Part shown: positions 1 to 7,400 of the stretch, piece by piece
How positions within the stretch are numbered: the stretch's first letter is position 1
Layout of the letters: each line of letters opens with the position of its first letter
From: Halieaceae bacterium UBA5044
GTDB lineage: Bacteria; Pseudomonadota; Gammaproteobacteria; Pseudomonadales; Halieaceae
Assembly (NCBI GenBank): GCA_002416125.1
Contig: DIBU01000018.1
Coordinates: forward strand, 1 to 64,000
Length of the DNA: 64,000 nt
Direction of reading: 5' to 3'
Position numbers and translations under genes: made by a program
Notes under the pieces: model-generated
Database searches by the model: none
Told to the model about the DNA's origin: nothing
Seen by the model: the letters and a program-made list of their open reading frames with translations, nothing else

Positions 1-525
1 GCGCAATTCCTCGACCCGGACGCGGTGAGTTCGGAGGCACCGCGCCCGATTACAGCGGATGCCGAAACCATTGTCGCGGGCAGTGATCCCGCTGCCAGTT
101 TCCGGGAGCTGTTGCAGAACTTCCGCAACCTCTCGACCAGCGTCTTGGTAATGCATCCAGAAACCGCAGCGCACTTGAGCTTGACAACTGTGAACGGGGC
201 ACACGTATTCCCTGACGTTGGCGTGCTGGGCGGAACAATCTGCGGTCTGCCCGTGATCTGCTCGCAGCGCGCGCCCCTCGACTCTAATGGATCAACCATC
301 ACCCTGCTGGACGCCTCTCGCGTTCTCCTCGCAATGGGCGGCGTTTCGATCTCACGCACTGAATCAGCCTCTATTGAACTTCAGGACGACATTGATTCGG
401 ACGGCATGGGCCAAGCGGTATCGCTGTTCCAGAGCAACGCAGTCGCGGCGAAATCCCTGCTGTTCGCTAACTGGAAGCTTCTCGACCCGGATGCCTGCCG
501 CATCCTGGTAGGGGCGAACTGGTGA
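1..525 (+). CDS. Phage major capsid protein, HK97 fold (5' truncated by window edge)
   Basis: The frame is open from the first base, so the gene starts upstream and only the C-terminal 174 residues are present. The pattern is that of HK97-fold capsid C-termini: a QFLDPDAV strand near the start, the helix-strand segment SVLVMHPETAAHL, the GGTICGLPVICS strand that closes the axial domain, and the terminal segment with AAKSLLFANWKLLDPDA. The subunit would form the icosahedral head shell. The GTG at base 25 is only an internal codon. The stop codon overlaps the next gene by four bases, so the two are probably translationally coupled. Confidence 0.75.
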   Translation, partial: AQFLDPDAVSSEAPRPITADAETIVAGSDPAASFRELLQNFRNLSTSVLVMHPETAAHLSLTTVNGAHVFPDVGVLGGTICGLPVICSQRAPLDSNGSTITLLDASRVLLAMGGVSISRTESASIELQDDIDSDGMGQAVSLFQSNAVAAKSLLFANWKLLDPDACRILVGANW

Positions 526-869
526 TGGATTTAAAAATGTTTGGAGCGTTTGCCAAGGCTGTTGCGCCGGTCATTCGTGGTCACGTGAAAGACTCCATTG
601 ACGCTCACGACCAGGCATTGCGCGCTGAGTTCGCCGCGCTGGAATCCCGCATTGCCAGATTGGAAGCGGAGTCATCAACCGAGAAATCAATTGCAGACTC
701 ATACGATGGCCCATGGCAGTTCGGCACTGAATACGCGCGCGGTCGCCTTGTGACAGATCGGGGCAGTCTCTGGTTATCCCTGGGCGACAACGAGAAAAAC
801 ACCCGGCCCGGTAGCGGCCCAACATGGCGGCTGGTCAGCAAGAACGGCATCCCGCACACAGGAGAATGA
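522..869 (+). CDS. Phage protein: coiled coil plus carbohydrate-binding-like domain
   Basis: 115 residues. Residues about 20-55 form a charged helix with heptad-like leucines and isoleucines (ALESRIARLEAES), likely a coiled coil for oligomerisation. The C-terminal half has the spacing of small chitin/carbohydrate-binding modules (family 5/12-like): W..G..Y.RG..V...GSLWLSL....TRPGSGPTW. Its place immediately after the capsid gene, with a four-base start/stop overlap, suggests a head decoration or structural protein. This is inference; I do not recognise a named family. Confidence 0.6.
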   Translation: MMDLKMFGAFAKAVAPVIRGHVKDSIDAHDQALRAEFAALESRIARLEAESSTEKSIADSYDGPWQFGTEYARGRLVTDRGSLWLSLGDNEKNTRPGSGPTWRLVSKNGIPHTGE

Positions 870-872
870 CTC

Positions 873-1175
873 ATGGCGGCACTCGCAGACATATTGTCTA
901 ACACCTATTTTCCCCACGTTGTTCGATGCCCCGGTGACTACGCCAAGGCTATTCGTGTACGCCACGTTGGGGGGCAAGGGTATCAAGCTATCCTCGAATG
1001 CAAGTCTGGTCACACCATCGCAGAGGACTTCGCAGTGCCGGATACGCTGCCCGTCTGTGACGCAGTTATCGCAAGCTTGAACGCAATGCTGTTTCGGGGA
1101 ACCGCCCTCATTGATGCCGCCATTGATGCTGCGCTGAAGAAGCACATCCCTGGTAAACCCGAGGTGGTCCACTGA
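873..1175 (+). CDS. Hypothetical phage protein
   Basis: 100 residues, starting at ATG 873 with GGAG eight bases upstream. The protein has a beta-rich N-terminal half (KAIRVRHVGGQGYQAILEC) and a helical C-terminal half. No membrane segment or signal is seen, and I do not recognise the family. It overlaps the following start codon by one base, in a tight series of plus-strand head-region genes, so a structural or head-completion role is possible but unproven. Confidence 0.55.
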   Translation: MAALADILSNTYFPHVVRCPGDYAKAIRVRHVGGQGYQAILECKSGHTIAEDFAVPDTLPVCDAVIASLNAMLFRGTALIDAAIDAALKKHIPGKPEVVH

Positions 1176-1405
1176 TGAGCGGGCCAAGATTCCAGCGTGA
1201 CGGATACCTCATTGAGCGCGGCGAGCCAAGCACTTGCCGAGCGTTCCTGGCTGCACGCGAGAAAGCCCATGCGGCAGGATTCCGGCTGTACTCAACCGGA
1301 GATCCCGGCGGTAAATACTGGCTTGCTCGACCGCTGGCAACGGCGCGATTGTTTGAGTCCGATAACCTGGATCATGTCGCGCAGTACATCCATGCGCGTG
1401 CGTAG
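1175..1405 (+). CDS. Hypothetical phage protein
   Basis: 76 residues, tightly packed behind the preceding gene (TGATG junction). It is basic and aromatic-rich (RFQRDGYLIERGEP, GFRLYSTGDPGGKYWLARPL). No recognised domain. The tight spacing supports it being translated; the function is unknown. It ends just before a G-run and the repeat-bearing gap ahead of the terminase gene. Confidence 0.5.
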   Translation: MSGPRFQRDGYLIERGEPSTCRAFLAAREKAHAAGFRLYSTGDPGGKYWLARPLATARLFESDNLDHVAQYIHARA

Positions 1406-1414
1406 GGGGGGGTG

Positions 1415-1485
1415 GGTCTAGTCTCAATAACTTTGGTCTAGGAAATCGCGCCCGAAGTGCTCTTTTCACAGAACTAGGAAATCGC
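1415..1485 (+). repeat. Direct repeats upstream of small terminase gene
   Basis: The 81-base gap before the small terminase gene holds GGTCTAG at 1415-1421 and 1435-1441, and the 12-mer CTAGGAAATCGC at 1438-1449 and again at 1474-1485, 36 bases apart. The second 12-mer supplies the AGGAA that can act as ribosome-binding site for the terminase TTG start. Repeats next to a small terminase gene could be packaging-recognition (cos/pac) sites; this is inference. Confidence 0.5.
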
Positions 1486-1486
1486 T

Positions 1487-1816
1487 TTGAAAAAGTCCAC
1501 GACAACCGCGCCACCCAAAACCCTATCGCCTGCTGCCGCATCCTGGTGGAAGCGGTTACATGCCGAGTTCGATCTGACCGATGAAGGGGCGGCATTCCTG
1601 CTTGAAACCGCGCTAAGGGCATTTGACCGCATGAATCAGGCCGCTGAGCTGGTAGACAAGCATGGTGTCGCCATTGCGGACCGTTACAACCAGTTGAAGG
1701 CAAACCCCGCTGTAGCGGCTGAGAGAGACGCCAGAGCGGCGATGCTGGGCGCGTTCAAAGCCCTGAACCTCGACATTCTGCCACCCCTTAAACCAGGCAG
1801 ACCAGGGGGCCGCTGA
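1487..1816 (+). CDS. Phage terminase small subunit, P27 family
   Basis: 109 residues. It has the short basic N-terminus, the motif LSPAAASWWKRL, a middle helix pair (FLLETALRAFDRMNQAAELVDKHG) and the C-terminal ANPAVAAERDARAAMLGAFKALNLD typical of P27-like small terminases. These recognise phage DNA and recruit the large terminase motor. The start is TTG 1487 with AGGAA at 1476-1480; no better start exists. No large terminase follows, which is unusual because the two are normally adjacent. The stop overlaps the next start (TGATG). Confidence 0.75.
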   Translation: MKKSTTTAPPKTLSPAAASWWKRLHAEFDLTDEGAAFLLETALRAFDRMNQAAELVDKHGVAIADRYNQLKANPAVAAERDARAAMLGAFKALNLDILPPLKPGRPGGR

Positions 1817-2052
1817 TGGGCACACCGCGCAGACGCCGACACAGCCAGACCACCAGGATCACACGGGAGACCGTGGACGCATACAATGCTGGCGAGGCAA
1901 TGGGCCTGCACCGACTGCTACGACTTCCACCCTGGCAGACTTCCCCGGTTGATGCCGTTGGCGACTGCCCCTGGCCTGCGGGAACGGGCGGCTACCTGAC
2001 GTGGCAGGATTCGGTAGAGTTGAGGCATGAGCTTCAGTCATGGCCAGCATAA
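1816..2052 (+). CDS. Hypothetical phage protein, basic N-terminus
   Basis: 78 residues, directly coupled to the small terminase gene by a TGATG overlap. The N-terminus is strongly basic (GTPRRRRHSQTTRITR), followed by TVDAYNAGEAMGLHRLLRLPPWQ. It may bind nucleic acid. No family recognised. Coupling to the terminase gene suggests a packaging accessory or simply a remnant of a longer phage gene. Confidence 0.45.
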   Translation: MGTPRRRRHSQTTRITRETVDAYNAGEAMGLHRLLRLPPWQTSPVDAVGDCPWPAGTGGYLTWQDSVELRHELQSWPA

Positions 2053-2270
2053 AGCGCCGCAGCCGCCGCAAGGTGGAGGAACGCGATCCGATCACCCTGG
2101 CATGGGACCAGGGACTGCCGCCACCGCAAGAGGCATTGCAGGCTAACAAGCGCGACGAGTTGATCGGCCTGATGTTTTTCCGCTGGCATGAGACCGGCAA
2201 TCACGCATTGAATCAGCCGTATCTGCGGGACTGGCGAGAGGTGTTAAACATGGGCAAGCCGAACGGTTAA
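2040..2270 (+). CDS. Hypothetical phage protein
   Basis: 76 residues overlapping the end of the preceding gene by 13 bases. Basic N-terminus (SIKRRSRRKVEERD) followed by an acidic/aromatic helix region (LIGLMFFRWHETGNHALNQ). No recognised domain. The 226 bases that follow (2271-2497) contain no convincing gene, only a GC-rich inverted repeat near 2300 without a T-run. Confidence 0.45.
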   Translation: MASIKRRSRRKVEERDPITLAWDQGLPPPQEALQANKRDELIGLMFFRWHETGNHALNQPYLRDWREVLNMGKPNG

Positions 2271-2497
2271 ACCTGACTCCCTGGCAAACTCTGGCCAGCT
2301 ACCCCGCCAAGAGCGGCGGTGTTCTTGGGCTGGAGAATGCCCCAAAGGGGGTGAGTAGATCAGGCGACTGCCTGCGGTTTGACCTGCTGTCCCTCAAAAG
2401 CAATTACCTAAACACTAACATGTCGCCTGCCAAGTCTGGCGTGGGCGGAGGTGATAGATATACTTGTCGCTGATAAGGATGAGAGTCGGGCCATTAT

Positions 2498-2878
2498 ATG
2501 ATTTGGTGGATAGTTGGAATCGTGGCTGTGGTCGGTTTTTTCTATGCTGTCGGCAAAGCGAGCAGCAGTGGCAAAAAGGCCAATGATGTCGCAAGAGTTC
2601 GCAGTGGTGAGGGGCTAGACACTGAGGGTATCTTTGTCGATCAGCACCAGAATGAGCACTCATTTAACCTACTCGATAGCCCCGCATGGATAGAGTGGAC
2701 TCCGGGCGTCAAAGCTGTGCGAGTTCGATGCAGAACCAGATTTTCTAAAGGTAAGGCGGTGACACAGACGTACCGCGCCTATCATTATAATTTTCCAGAA
2801 AAGCACTGGTATGGCGACAAGCCAGAGGGCGCTGTTAAGGCGTGTGAAGCCGAGATAAAAAAGGTTGTACGCCTTTAA
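2498..2878 (+). CDS. Single-pass membrane protein of unknown function
   Basis: 126 residues. Residues 1-18 (MIWWIVGIVAVVGFFYAV) form an N-terminal membrane helix; the rest is a soluble domain with a run of beta strands (AWIEWTPGVKAVRVRCRTRF) and a tyrosine-rich segment. Codon use is more A+T-rich than the chromosome, as for the neighbouring reverse-strand genes. It converges with the small membrane gene at 2887. Role unknown; as accessory DNA near the attachment end it could be cargo rather than a virion gene. Confidence 0.6.
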   Translation: MIWWIVGIVAVVGFFYAVGKASSSGKKANDVARVRSGEGLDTEGIFVDQHQNEHSFNLLDSPAWIEWTPGVKAVRVRCRTRFSKGKAVTQTYRAYHYNFPEKHWYGDKPEGAVKACEAEIKKVVRL

Positions 2879-2886
2879 TCTGGGGG

Positions 2887-3087
2887 CTACACGTCTACTC
2901 CGTTGGCAGGGATAAAGATCACCTCCTGACCACCTATCCAGCGTTCAGCTACCAGTATGCCCAGCGCAAGTCCAATCATGATGCCCAGCGCAAGGCTGAG
3001 CGCCATAAGCTTGTGCAGAGACCGCCTATCCTCGCGATGAGCTTTAGAGAGGCGTTTAGCGGCGTCCTGGCGGACCTTGGCTGGCAT
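2887..3087 (-). CDS. Small single-pass membrane protein downstream of the NYN gene
   Basis: 66 residues from ATG 3087 (a TTG at 3099 is an alternative start; neither has a strong ribosome-binding site). The N-terminus is basic and helical (PAKVRQDAAKRLSKAHREDRR), followed by one hydrophobic segment (LMALSLALGIMIGLALGILVA) and a short tail. It lies about 55 bases downstream of the NYN nuclease gene on the same strand with no terminator visible between them, so they may be cotranscribed. It could anchor or partner the nuclease; this is inference. Confidence 0.55.
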   Translation of the reverse strand: MPAKVRQDAAKRLSKAHREDRRSLHKLMALSLALGIMIGLALGILVAERWIGGQEVIFIPANGVDV

Positions 3088-3142
3088 GTCGCTGTCCAAT
3101 GACTTGATAACCTATTTCCTGTAGCCACGGACGCCCCAGTAC

Positions 3143-3829
3143 CTAGACCTGCGGCGGTTTTGGCAGCGCGGGAGGCAAGGGGGGAAGTGTTGTTTTCAGC
3201 CCGTCTATATGCTCGCTTAGGTCTGGCCTTATAGGATTCCTCATCGGGTCAAGATAAAATTGCACCCCTTCTCGCCTGGCTAGTTTTGCAGCGGGCACAA
3301 AATCACTGTCCCCAGATATGAGGATGATTTTGTCCACGAGTTTCTTCAAGGTTAAAGAGGCGATGTCCAAGCCTATTCTCATGTCCACCCCTTTTTGAGG
3401 GGCGAGATAGACATAGTCATCTTCAGTTAGATTAGCTGCGGGCTGTCTTCCAGTGATGACCTGTTTGTGTAGCTTTGGATCTCGAATATGCCATCTCGCG
3501 TTATCCTCATCAAGATGACCAAGCCTCAAAGCAACATTACCCCACCTAACGATCTCTTTAAAAAACGCCTTCCGGAATATCGCAGTGGCAGTTTTCTCTA
3601 AGACAACAGCGTTATTGGTTAGGGGATGATGAACTCGTTTAGTAACAGGCGGACAATCGTAAAATAGAATCCTGTATATTTGGTCCTTGTCCCGATCCAG
3701 ATGCTTCATGCAATGAATCCAGAGATCTCTGGCCACTTTCCTTGGGTTTGAAGCTCGCTTGGCCCCAAAGTGAGAATGGTGACGCCGGAGATAAAAATTT
3801 CCATCCACCAAGATTGCGACTTTTCTCAT
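3143..3829 (-). CDS. NYN-domain (LabA/DUF88-like) putative RNase, phage cargo
   Basis: 228 residues with the NYN/PIN-like fold from start to about residue 195. Acidic active-site candidates are visible: D9 in ILVDGN, D149 and D155 in KGVDMRIGLD, and D174/D176 in LISGDSDFVPAA. Family members are metal-dependent RNases or NTPase-like enzymes. The C-terminus is a proline-rich tail. The gene has its own consensus promoter and leader on the reverse strand, opposite to the phage structural genes, which is how lysogenic cargo genes are organised. Its ATG overlaps the stop of a 20-codon leader frame (ATGA) and has only a weak ribosome-binding site, so translational coupling is likely. A defence or superinfection role is inference. 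Confidence 0.8.
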   Translation of the reverse strand: MRKVAILVDGNFYLRRHHSHFGAKRASNPRKVARDLWIHCMKHLDRDKDQIYRILFYDCPPVTKRVHHPLTNNAVVLEKTATAIFRKAFFKEIVRWGNVALRLGHLDEDNARWHIRDPKLHKQVITGRQPAANLTEDDYVYLAPQKGVDMRIGLDIASLTLKKLVDKIILISGDSDFVPAAKLARREGVQFYLDPMRNPIRPDLSEHIDGLKTTLPPLPPALPKPPQV

Positions 3830-3888
3830 AATTTATTCTCACGCATAAAAAAGCCCCCGGGGTTGGTGATGTCATTATCGAGCGACAT
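3826..3888 (-). CDS. 20-codon leader peptide coupled to NYN gene
   Basis: An ATG at 3888 opens a 20-codon frame, MSLDNDITNPGGFFMRENKL, whose TGA overlaps the ATG of the nuclease gene. The codons NPGGFF are encoded by the 3' arm of a GC-rich hairpin and its T6 tract (3847-3861), so peptide and RNA structure share the same bases. No clear ribosome-binding site precedes it, and the predicted transcript start is only about 20 bases upstream. It is best read as a regulatory leader rather than a functional protein. Confidence 0.5.
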   Translation of the reverse strand: MSLDNDITNPGGFFMRENKL

Positions 3889-3905
3889 ACGAACAGCCGG
3901 GGGCG
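3847..3905 (-). promoter_or_regulatory. Nested hairpin with T6: attenuator-like leader
   Basis: On the reverse strand an outer stem pairs GCCCCCGG (near 3896-3903) with CCGGGGGC (3853-3860), immediately followed by T6 (3847-3852), the form of an intrinsic terminator. Inside the long loop a second stem pairs ATGTC with GACAT around the loop GCTCGATAAT. It sits between the promoter and the nuclease gene, so termination or pairing choice could set expression. Translation of the leader peptide would run through the outer stem. Confidence 0.55.
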
Positions 3906-3916
3906 CTATGGGCGTC

Positions 3917-3945
3917 ACTATAGTAACCCGTGGATAACTTGTCAA
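3917..3945 (-). promoter_or_regulatory. Near-consensus sigma-70 promoter for NYN unit
   Basis: Reverse-strand -35 TTGACA (3940-3945), 17-base spacer, -10 TATAGT (3917-3922). This is among the best promoters in the window and gives a transcript start near 3910, ahead of the leader frame and hairpin. Such a strong core promoter on a cargo gene usually needs repression, consistent with the overlapping repeats at 3930-3960. Confidence 0.75.
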
Positions 3946-3960
3946 TACGCGGTCGATAAC
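3930..3960. repeat. Tandem operator-like repeats over the NYN promoter
   Basis: GTGGATAAC at 3930-3938 and GTCGATAAC at 3952-3960 are direct repeats with one mismatch, exactly 22 bp apart (about two helical turns). The first lies in the spacer of the nuclease promoter and the second just upstream of its -35. The geometry suits a repressor binding the same DNA face twice. No regulator gene is visible nearby. Confidence 0.45.
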
Positions 3961-4053
3961 ATGTCACCGACGCGGCTAGGGTCGCCTCCAAACAATTTTT
4001 TGGCTTCTATCTGGACCCGCCTATGACCCTTACTACATTAGTTCGGTGCTGAA

Positions 4054-4140
4054 TGGTGCCCGAGGCCGGACTCGAACCGGCACGGCCTTGCGGCCTTCAG
4101 ATTTTAAGTCTGATGTGTCTACCTATTTCACCACTCGGGC
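4054..4140 (-). tRNA. tRNA-Leu (anticodon TAA), intact, element-borne
   Basis: 87 bases including encoded CCA. Acceptor arms GCCCGAG (5' end at 4140) and CTCGGGC pair perfectly; the anticodon arm is TCAGA / CTTAAAA / TCTGA giving anticodon TAA; a variable arm GGCCGCAAGGCC and the TTCGAGTC T-loop are present. All stems are self-consistent, so this is one gene and not a host-phage hybrid. It lies 120 bases downstream of a truncated tRNA-Leu copy on the same strand and would be reached from that copy's promoter. Confidence 0.95.
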
Positions 4141-4166
4141 GTGGTCTCGTTGTTTTCCTGAAAAAA

Positions 4167-4228
4167 GTAGCACTCTGCCAGTCTGCTACCTAAATGCTAC
4201 CTATTTTATAAATCTATTGTGCAACCTA
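4167..4228. repeat. Repeats resembling integrase arm-type sites
   Basis: TGCTACCTA occurs at 4184-4192 and 4195-4203, TGCAACCTA at 4220-4228, and an inverted GTAGCA at 4167-4172. All lie between the intact tRNA and the tRNA core at 4262-4273. Clustered short repeats beside a crossover core are what tyrosine integrases use as arm-binding sites. The integrase gene itself is not in this window. Confidence 0.45.
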
Positions 4229-4260
4229 TTGTATTTAAAGCTTTTTTACTTATTTTAAGG

Positions 4261-4302
4261 GGATTTTAAGTCTCCTGTGTCTACCAATTTCACCACCCGG
4301 GC
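4261..4302 (-). pseudogene. 5' half of host tRNA-Leu(TAA), att junction
   Basis: Read on the reverse strand from 4302 this is GCCCGGG, D-arm and 5' anticodon stem of a tRNA-Leu, through the loop CTTAAAATC, then it diverges into A+T-rich element DNA. Relative to the intact copy it is about 90 percent identical, with the exact 12-base core GATTTTAAGTCT at 4262-4273 (copy 4100-4111). The 3' half is missing, so this copy cannot make a tRNA. It marks the host side of the integration site. Confidence 0.8.
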
Positions 4303-4335
4303 CCTGGGCAATGACGCGGGACCCGCGCGGCGCGC

Positions 4336-4363
4336 ATCATAGCACAGCGCCCTGTGGTGGCAA
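4336..4363 (-). promoter_or_regulatory. Promoter of the tRNA-Leu locus
   Basis: Reverse-strand -35 TTGCCA (4358-4363), 16-base spacer, -10 TATGAT (4336-4341), followed by a GC-rich discriminator (GCGCGCCGCGCGGG), as at stable-RNA promoters under stringent control. It stands about 30 bases upstream of the truncated tRNA-Leu and in line with the intact copy further downstream. Confidence 0.65.
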
Positions 4364-4385
4364 AAAATCGGGATGGTGGCCGTGC

Positions 4386-4391
4386 TACACT
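4386..4391 (+). promoter_or_regulatory. Extended -10 upstream of the AsmA-like gene
   Basis: GTGCTACACT with TACACT at 4386-4391 preceded by TG at the extended -10 position. No good -35 is seen. The same GTGCTACACT string lies ahead of the following gene at 7665-7674, and both give short leaders, which supports their being promoters. Confidence 0.4.
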
Positions 4392-4422
4392 GGCGTCTTC
4401 GAGGAATGCGTCGGGACATCGT

Positions 4423-7400
4423 ATGCGCAAGCTCTGGATCATACCGCTAGCTCTGCTGCTGTTGGTCCCCATTGCCGTGTTCTCCCTGCTCTCGTTTCCT
4501 GCGGTTCTGGTCAAAACGCTACATTGGGGCACGACCGCCCTCACTGACTACCGCTTGGAGGTGCACGGCCTGCAGGTCTCGCCCACCGGAATGAGTGTGC
4601 GCTTTGACACACTGAGCCTGTATCCGCAAGGCTCCGAAGGCCCGGCGCTGATCACCGTTCTTGACTTCGAGGGACACTCCCGGCTCACCGACCTCTGGCA
4701 TACCAATCTTGAGGCCACTTCACTGAAGAGCAGCAGCATCGTGGTCTATGTTTCCGCAGACGACGACAGCGAGGACCCCACACCGGCACAGTGGCTGCAG
4801 TACCTGCGTTTTCTGCCCGAGACGCTGGAAGTGGACACCGTGCATGTGGTGAATCAGGACGGTGATGTCTCCATCTTTCCCCTGCGAGATATTCGGGGCG
4901 GTCGCGTGGGCCGGAACGCCTTTCGCGCGAGCCTTCTGGCGGACCTCGACGGCGCACCGCTGGACGTCAACCTGGACCTCACCGCACAGGAAATCTTCAG
5001 CGACAGCGGGAGCGTCCAGTTCAGGGCACAGCTGTCTGCACCGGAGGCCGGTACGCAGGGCTCACTCTCGGGGCAGCTGACCGCCTCCGGCGAATCGCTG
5101 CAGTTTGATGTTACCGTGGATGCCGCATTCGCGCGGGTCGAGACCTTCATGAGCGCTTTTCCAAAGGCACCCCCGCTAGCCGGGGCACTGGCGCTGCAGG
5201 GCAAGCTGGAGGGCGACCTCGGTAGTTTTTCCCTGTCCGACGCCAGGTTTGAGCTCGACAACCGTCCAGCCTATTATTTTGAGGCCAGCGGCTCGATGGC
5301 AAGCCAGGGAAATCCCGACCCCAGACTTTCACTGATCGCCTCAGGTGAACTGGATTCCGCAAAATACTTCCTGCGCTGGCTGGACCTCGACCTCTCGCCA
5401 TTGGGCGGGATCCGGGCCAGCATTGCCCTCTCAGGCACTCTGGCCAACCCGGCCATTGAGCAGCTGACCGTCGTGACCACCAGCAGCGAGGGTCTGTGGA
5501 TCGCCCTGAACGGGTCTTCGGGGCCTGGCTCGCTGGGCAGTACAGATCTGCCGCCTGACACCGACTTCACCCTCCACGCCTTTGCTCCCTCACTGGCTGT
5601 GCTCAGTCCCTGGCTGGGGCAGGCACCTTCTGTCGATCCCGGCCCCTGGGAACTGGCAGCCGAACTGCGGGAAAATGACGGAGCGCTGCGTGTCGACAAC
5701 ATCAGGGGGCAAGTGGGCCGCGCAGACGGCACACGCCTGCAGGTCGCAGGTGAGATCGCCCGGGTCGCCATCGATACGGCCGCTGACGGCGAACGGGCCT
5801 CCGGCATTGAGCTTGCCGTCAGTGCAACCAGCACCGACCTGCAGGAACCCGGACGCTGGTTCGATGCTGACCTGCCACCCGGGTTCGCACTCGAGTCAAA
5901 GGCGCGGCTCAGTGGCACCGATGCCGAGCTGATACTGGCAGAAGGCAGCGCACAGCTCTCCCATGAGCACCTCATCATCGACATCAGCGCGCTGAGTACG
6001 CGCTTGTCACGTGACGCTGCCTACACCCCCGCCACCGTGCGCGCGACGCTGCAGGCGCTCGCCCCTGAGGCCTCTGCGCTGGGCAGCTTTGTGGCATTGG
6101 AACTGCCCGTACTCGGGGCGCTGAGCGTCGATGCCGACGTTACCTACACTGCCGCCCAGGTGTCCCTGACCGACATTCGCGCTGCGCTCCGTGGTGCGCC
6201 GGGTAACTTACTGATCACGGGCAGCCTGAACGACGTGACCGGCGCCCGGAAAATCACACTCGACACCAAGGTGCAGGCGCTGAACCTCGATGCCCTGCTC
6301 GCAGGCTTCGCACCCGACCTGCAGCCACCGGCAGCACTCGGCAGCCTGCAGGGCAGCTTTGCGCTGCGCGGAGCACAATCGGCCTACAGCCTGGACAAAC
6401 TGGAACTGAACAGCACGGAGAATGCGGCGCTGAACCTGAAGATCAGCGGCGAAGCGCAGTATCGGGAAGCAGACTGGCGCACAGCGGCGAGCATACGCTA
6501 CTCCAGTGAGGACCGGGATTGGCTCGCAGCGCTCACCGGACTGCCTCTGAAACCTGTGGCCGGCGAAATTCAGTTCGCGGCAGATACCCACTCGGCGCGG
6601 CTGCAGGCGGACACGCGTCTGGAGGAGAGCGACCTCGCGCTGTCTGTCGAGGTGACACACAGCAACGGCAGCCTGAACAGCCTGCGAGCAGCGCTATCTT
6701 CCGCGATGGTACGCCTGGAGGATCTCGGCCTGCAAGCGGCCGGCAAGGATGGGGATACGCCGGAGGCTCAACAGGGTACGGAAGTCGATGCCGACGCGCA
6801 GACCACCTCGGTACAACAGCTGCTCGCAAGGCTGCCACGCTACCCGGTGGATTTAACGCTGCAGGTGGGCAGTCTGCGGGGCGAGATTACGCGCTTTGAC
6901 GATATCAATGTCCACATCAGCGGCAGTGGCACCACCTATCTGCTCGACCAGTTCGACTTCAACTACGATACGGCGCCGGCCGCTATTCGGGGCATCGTCG
7001 ATATCAGTCTGGACCCACCGGGAGTGAGTATTGCGGGGCAGGCACAGTCGATTCCTCTCAACACACTGAGCCGCGACCTGGGTATCGAAACGGATATCAG
7101 CGGCTCACTGAACCTGCGTGGCGGCGTGAGCGCCCAGGGCGCGACGGGGGCGGAGCTGCTGCAGCAGCTGGACGGCAGCATGGCCTTTGCGCTGGAGAAT
7201 GCGACCGTGGAGGGCGCTGCCTACGATGTCCTCGCGACCGGCATCCTGACCTGGCTGTTTTCAGGTGCTGCACTGGAAAAATCCACGTTTCTGGACTGCA
7301 CCATGGCGCAGTTCACCCTGGAGGATGGGATCGCGCGCACCGACAGCCTGTTCGTCGAATCACCCAACATGATCGCCACTGGCGTGGGCAGCTTCAACCT

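Larger units (their letters stand above)
1..4273. mobile_element. Right end of an integrated phage-like element in tRNA-Leu
   Basis: The segment holds phage head and packaging genes on the plus strand (capsid C-terminus, P27-type small terminase and small unknown genes), then a reverse-strand cargo gene, and ends at a tRNA-Leu core sequence (4262-4273) beyond which ordinary chromosomal genes begin. From about 2.4 kb to 4.3 kb the DNA is visibly richer in A+T than the flanking chromosome. No tail, lysis, portal, large terminase or integrase gene is visible here; the left end lies outside the window. It may be a decayed prophage, a complete prophage with unusual order, or a capsid-encoding satellite. 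Confidence 0.8.

Noticed and set aside
2887..3829. Toxin-antitoxin pair made of the NYN nuclease and the small protein
   Set aside because: The small protein is a membrane protein encoded after the nuclease and has no antitoxin-like domain; the order and type do not fit known pairs.
4046..4258. Open frame of 70 codons over the tRNA-Leu
   Set aside because: Its first half is the antisense of the tRNA gene, a familiar false protein, and the rest is the repeat-bearing att region.
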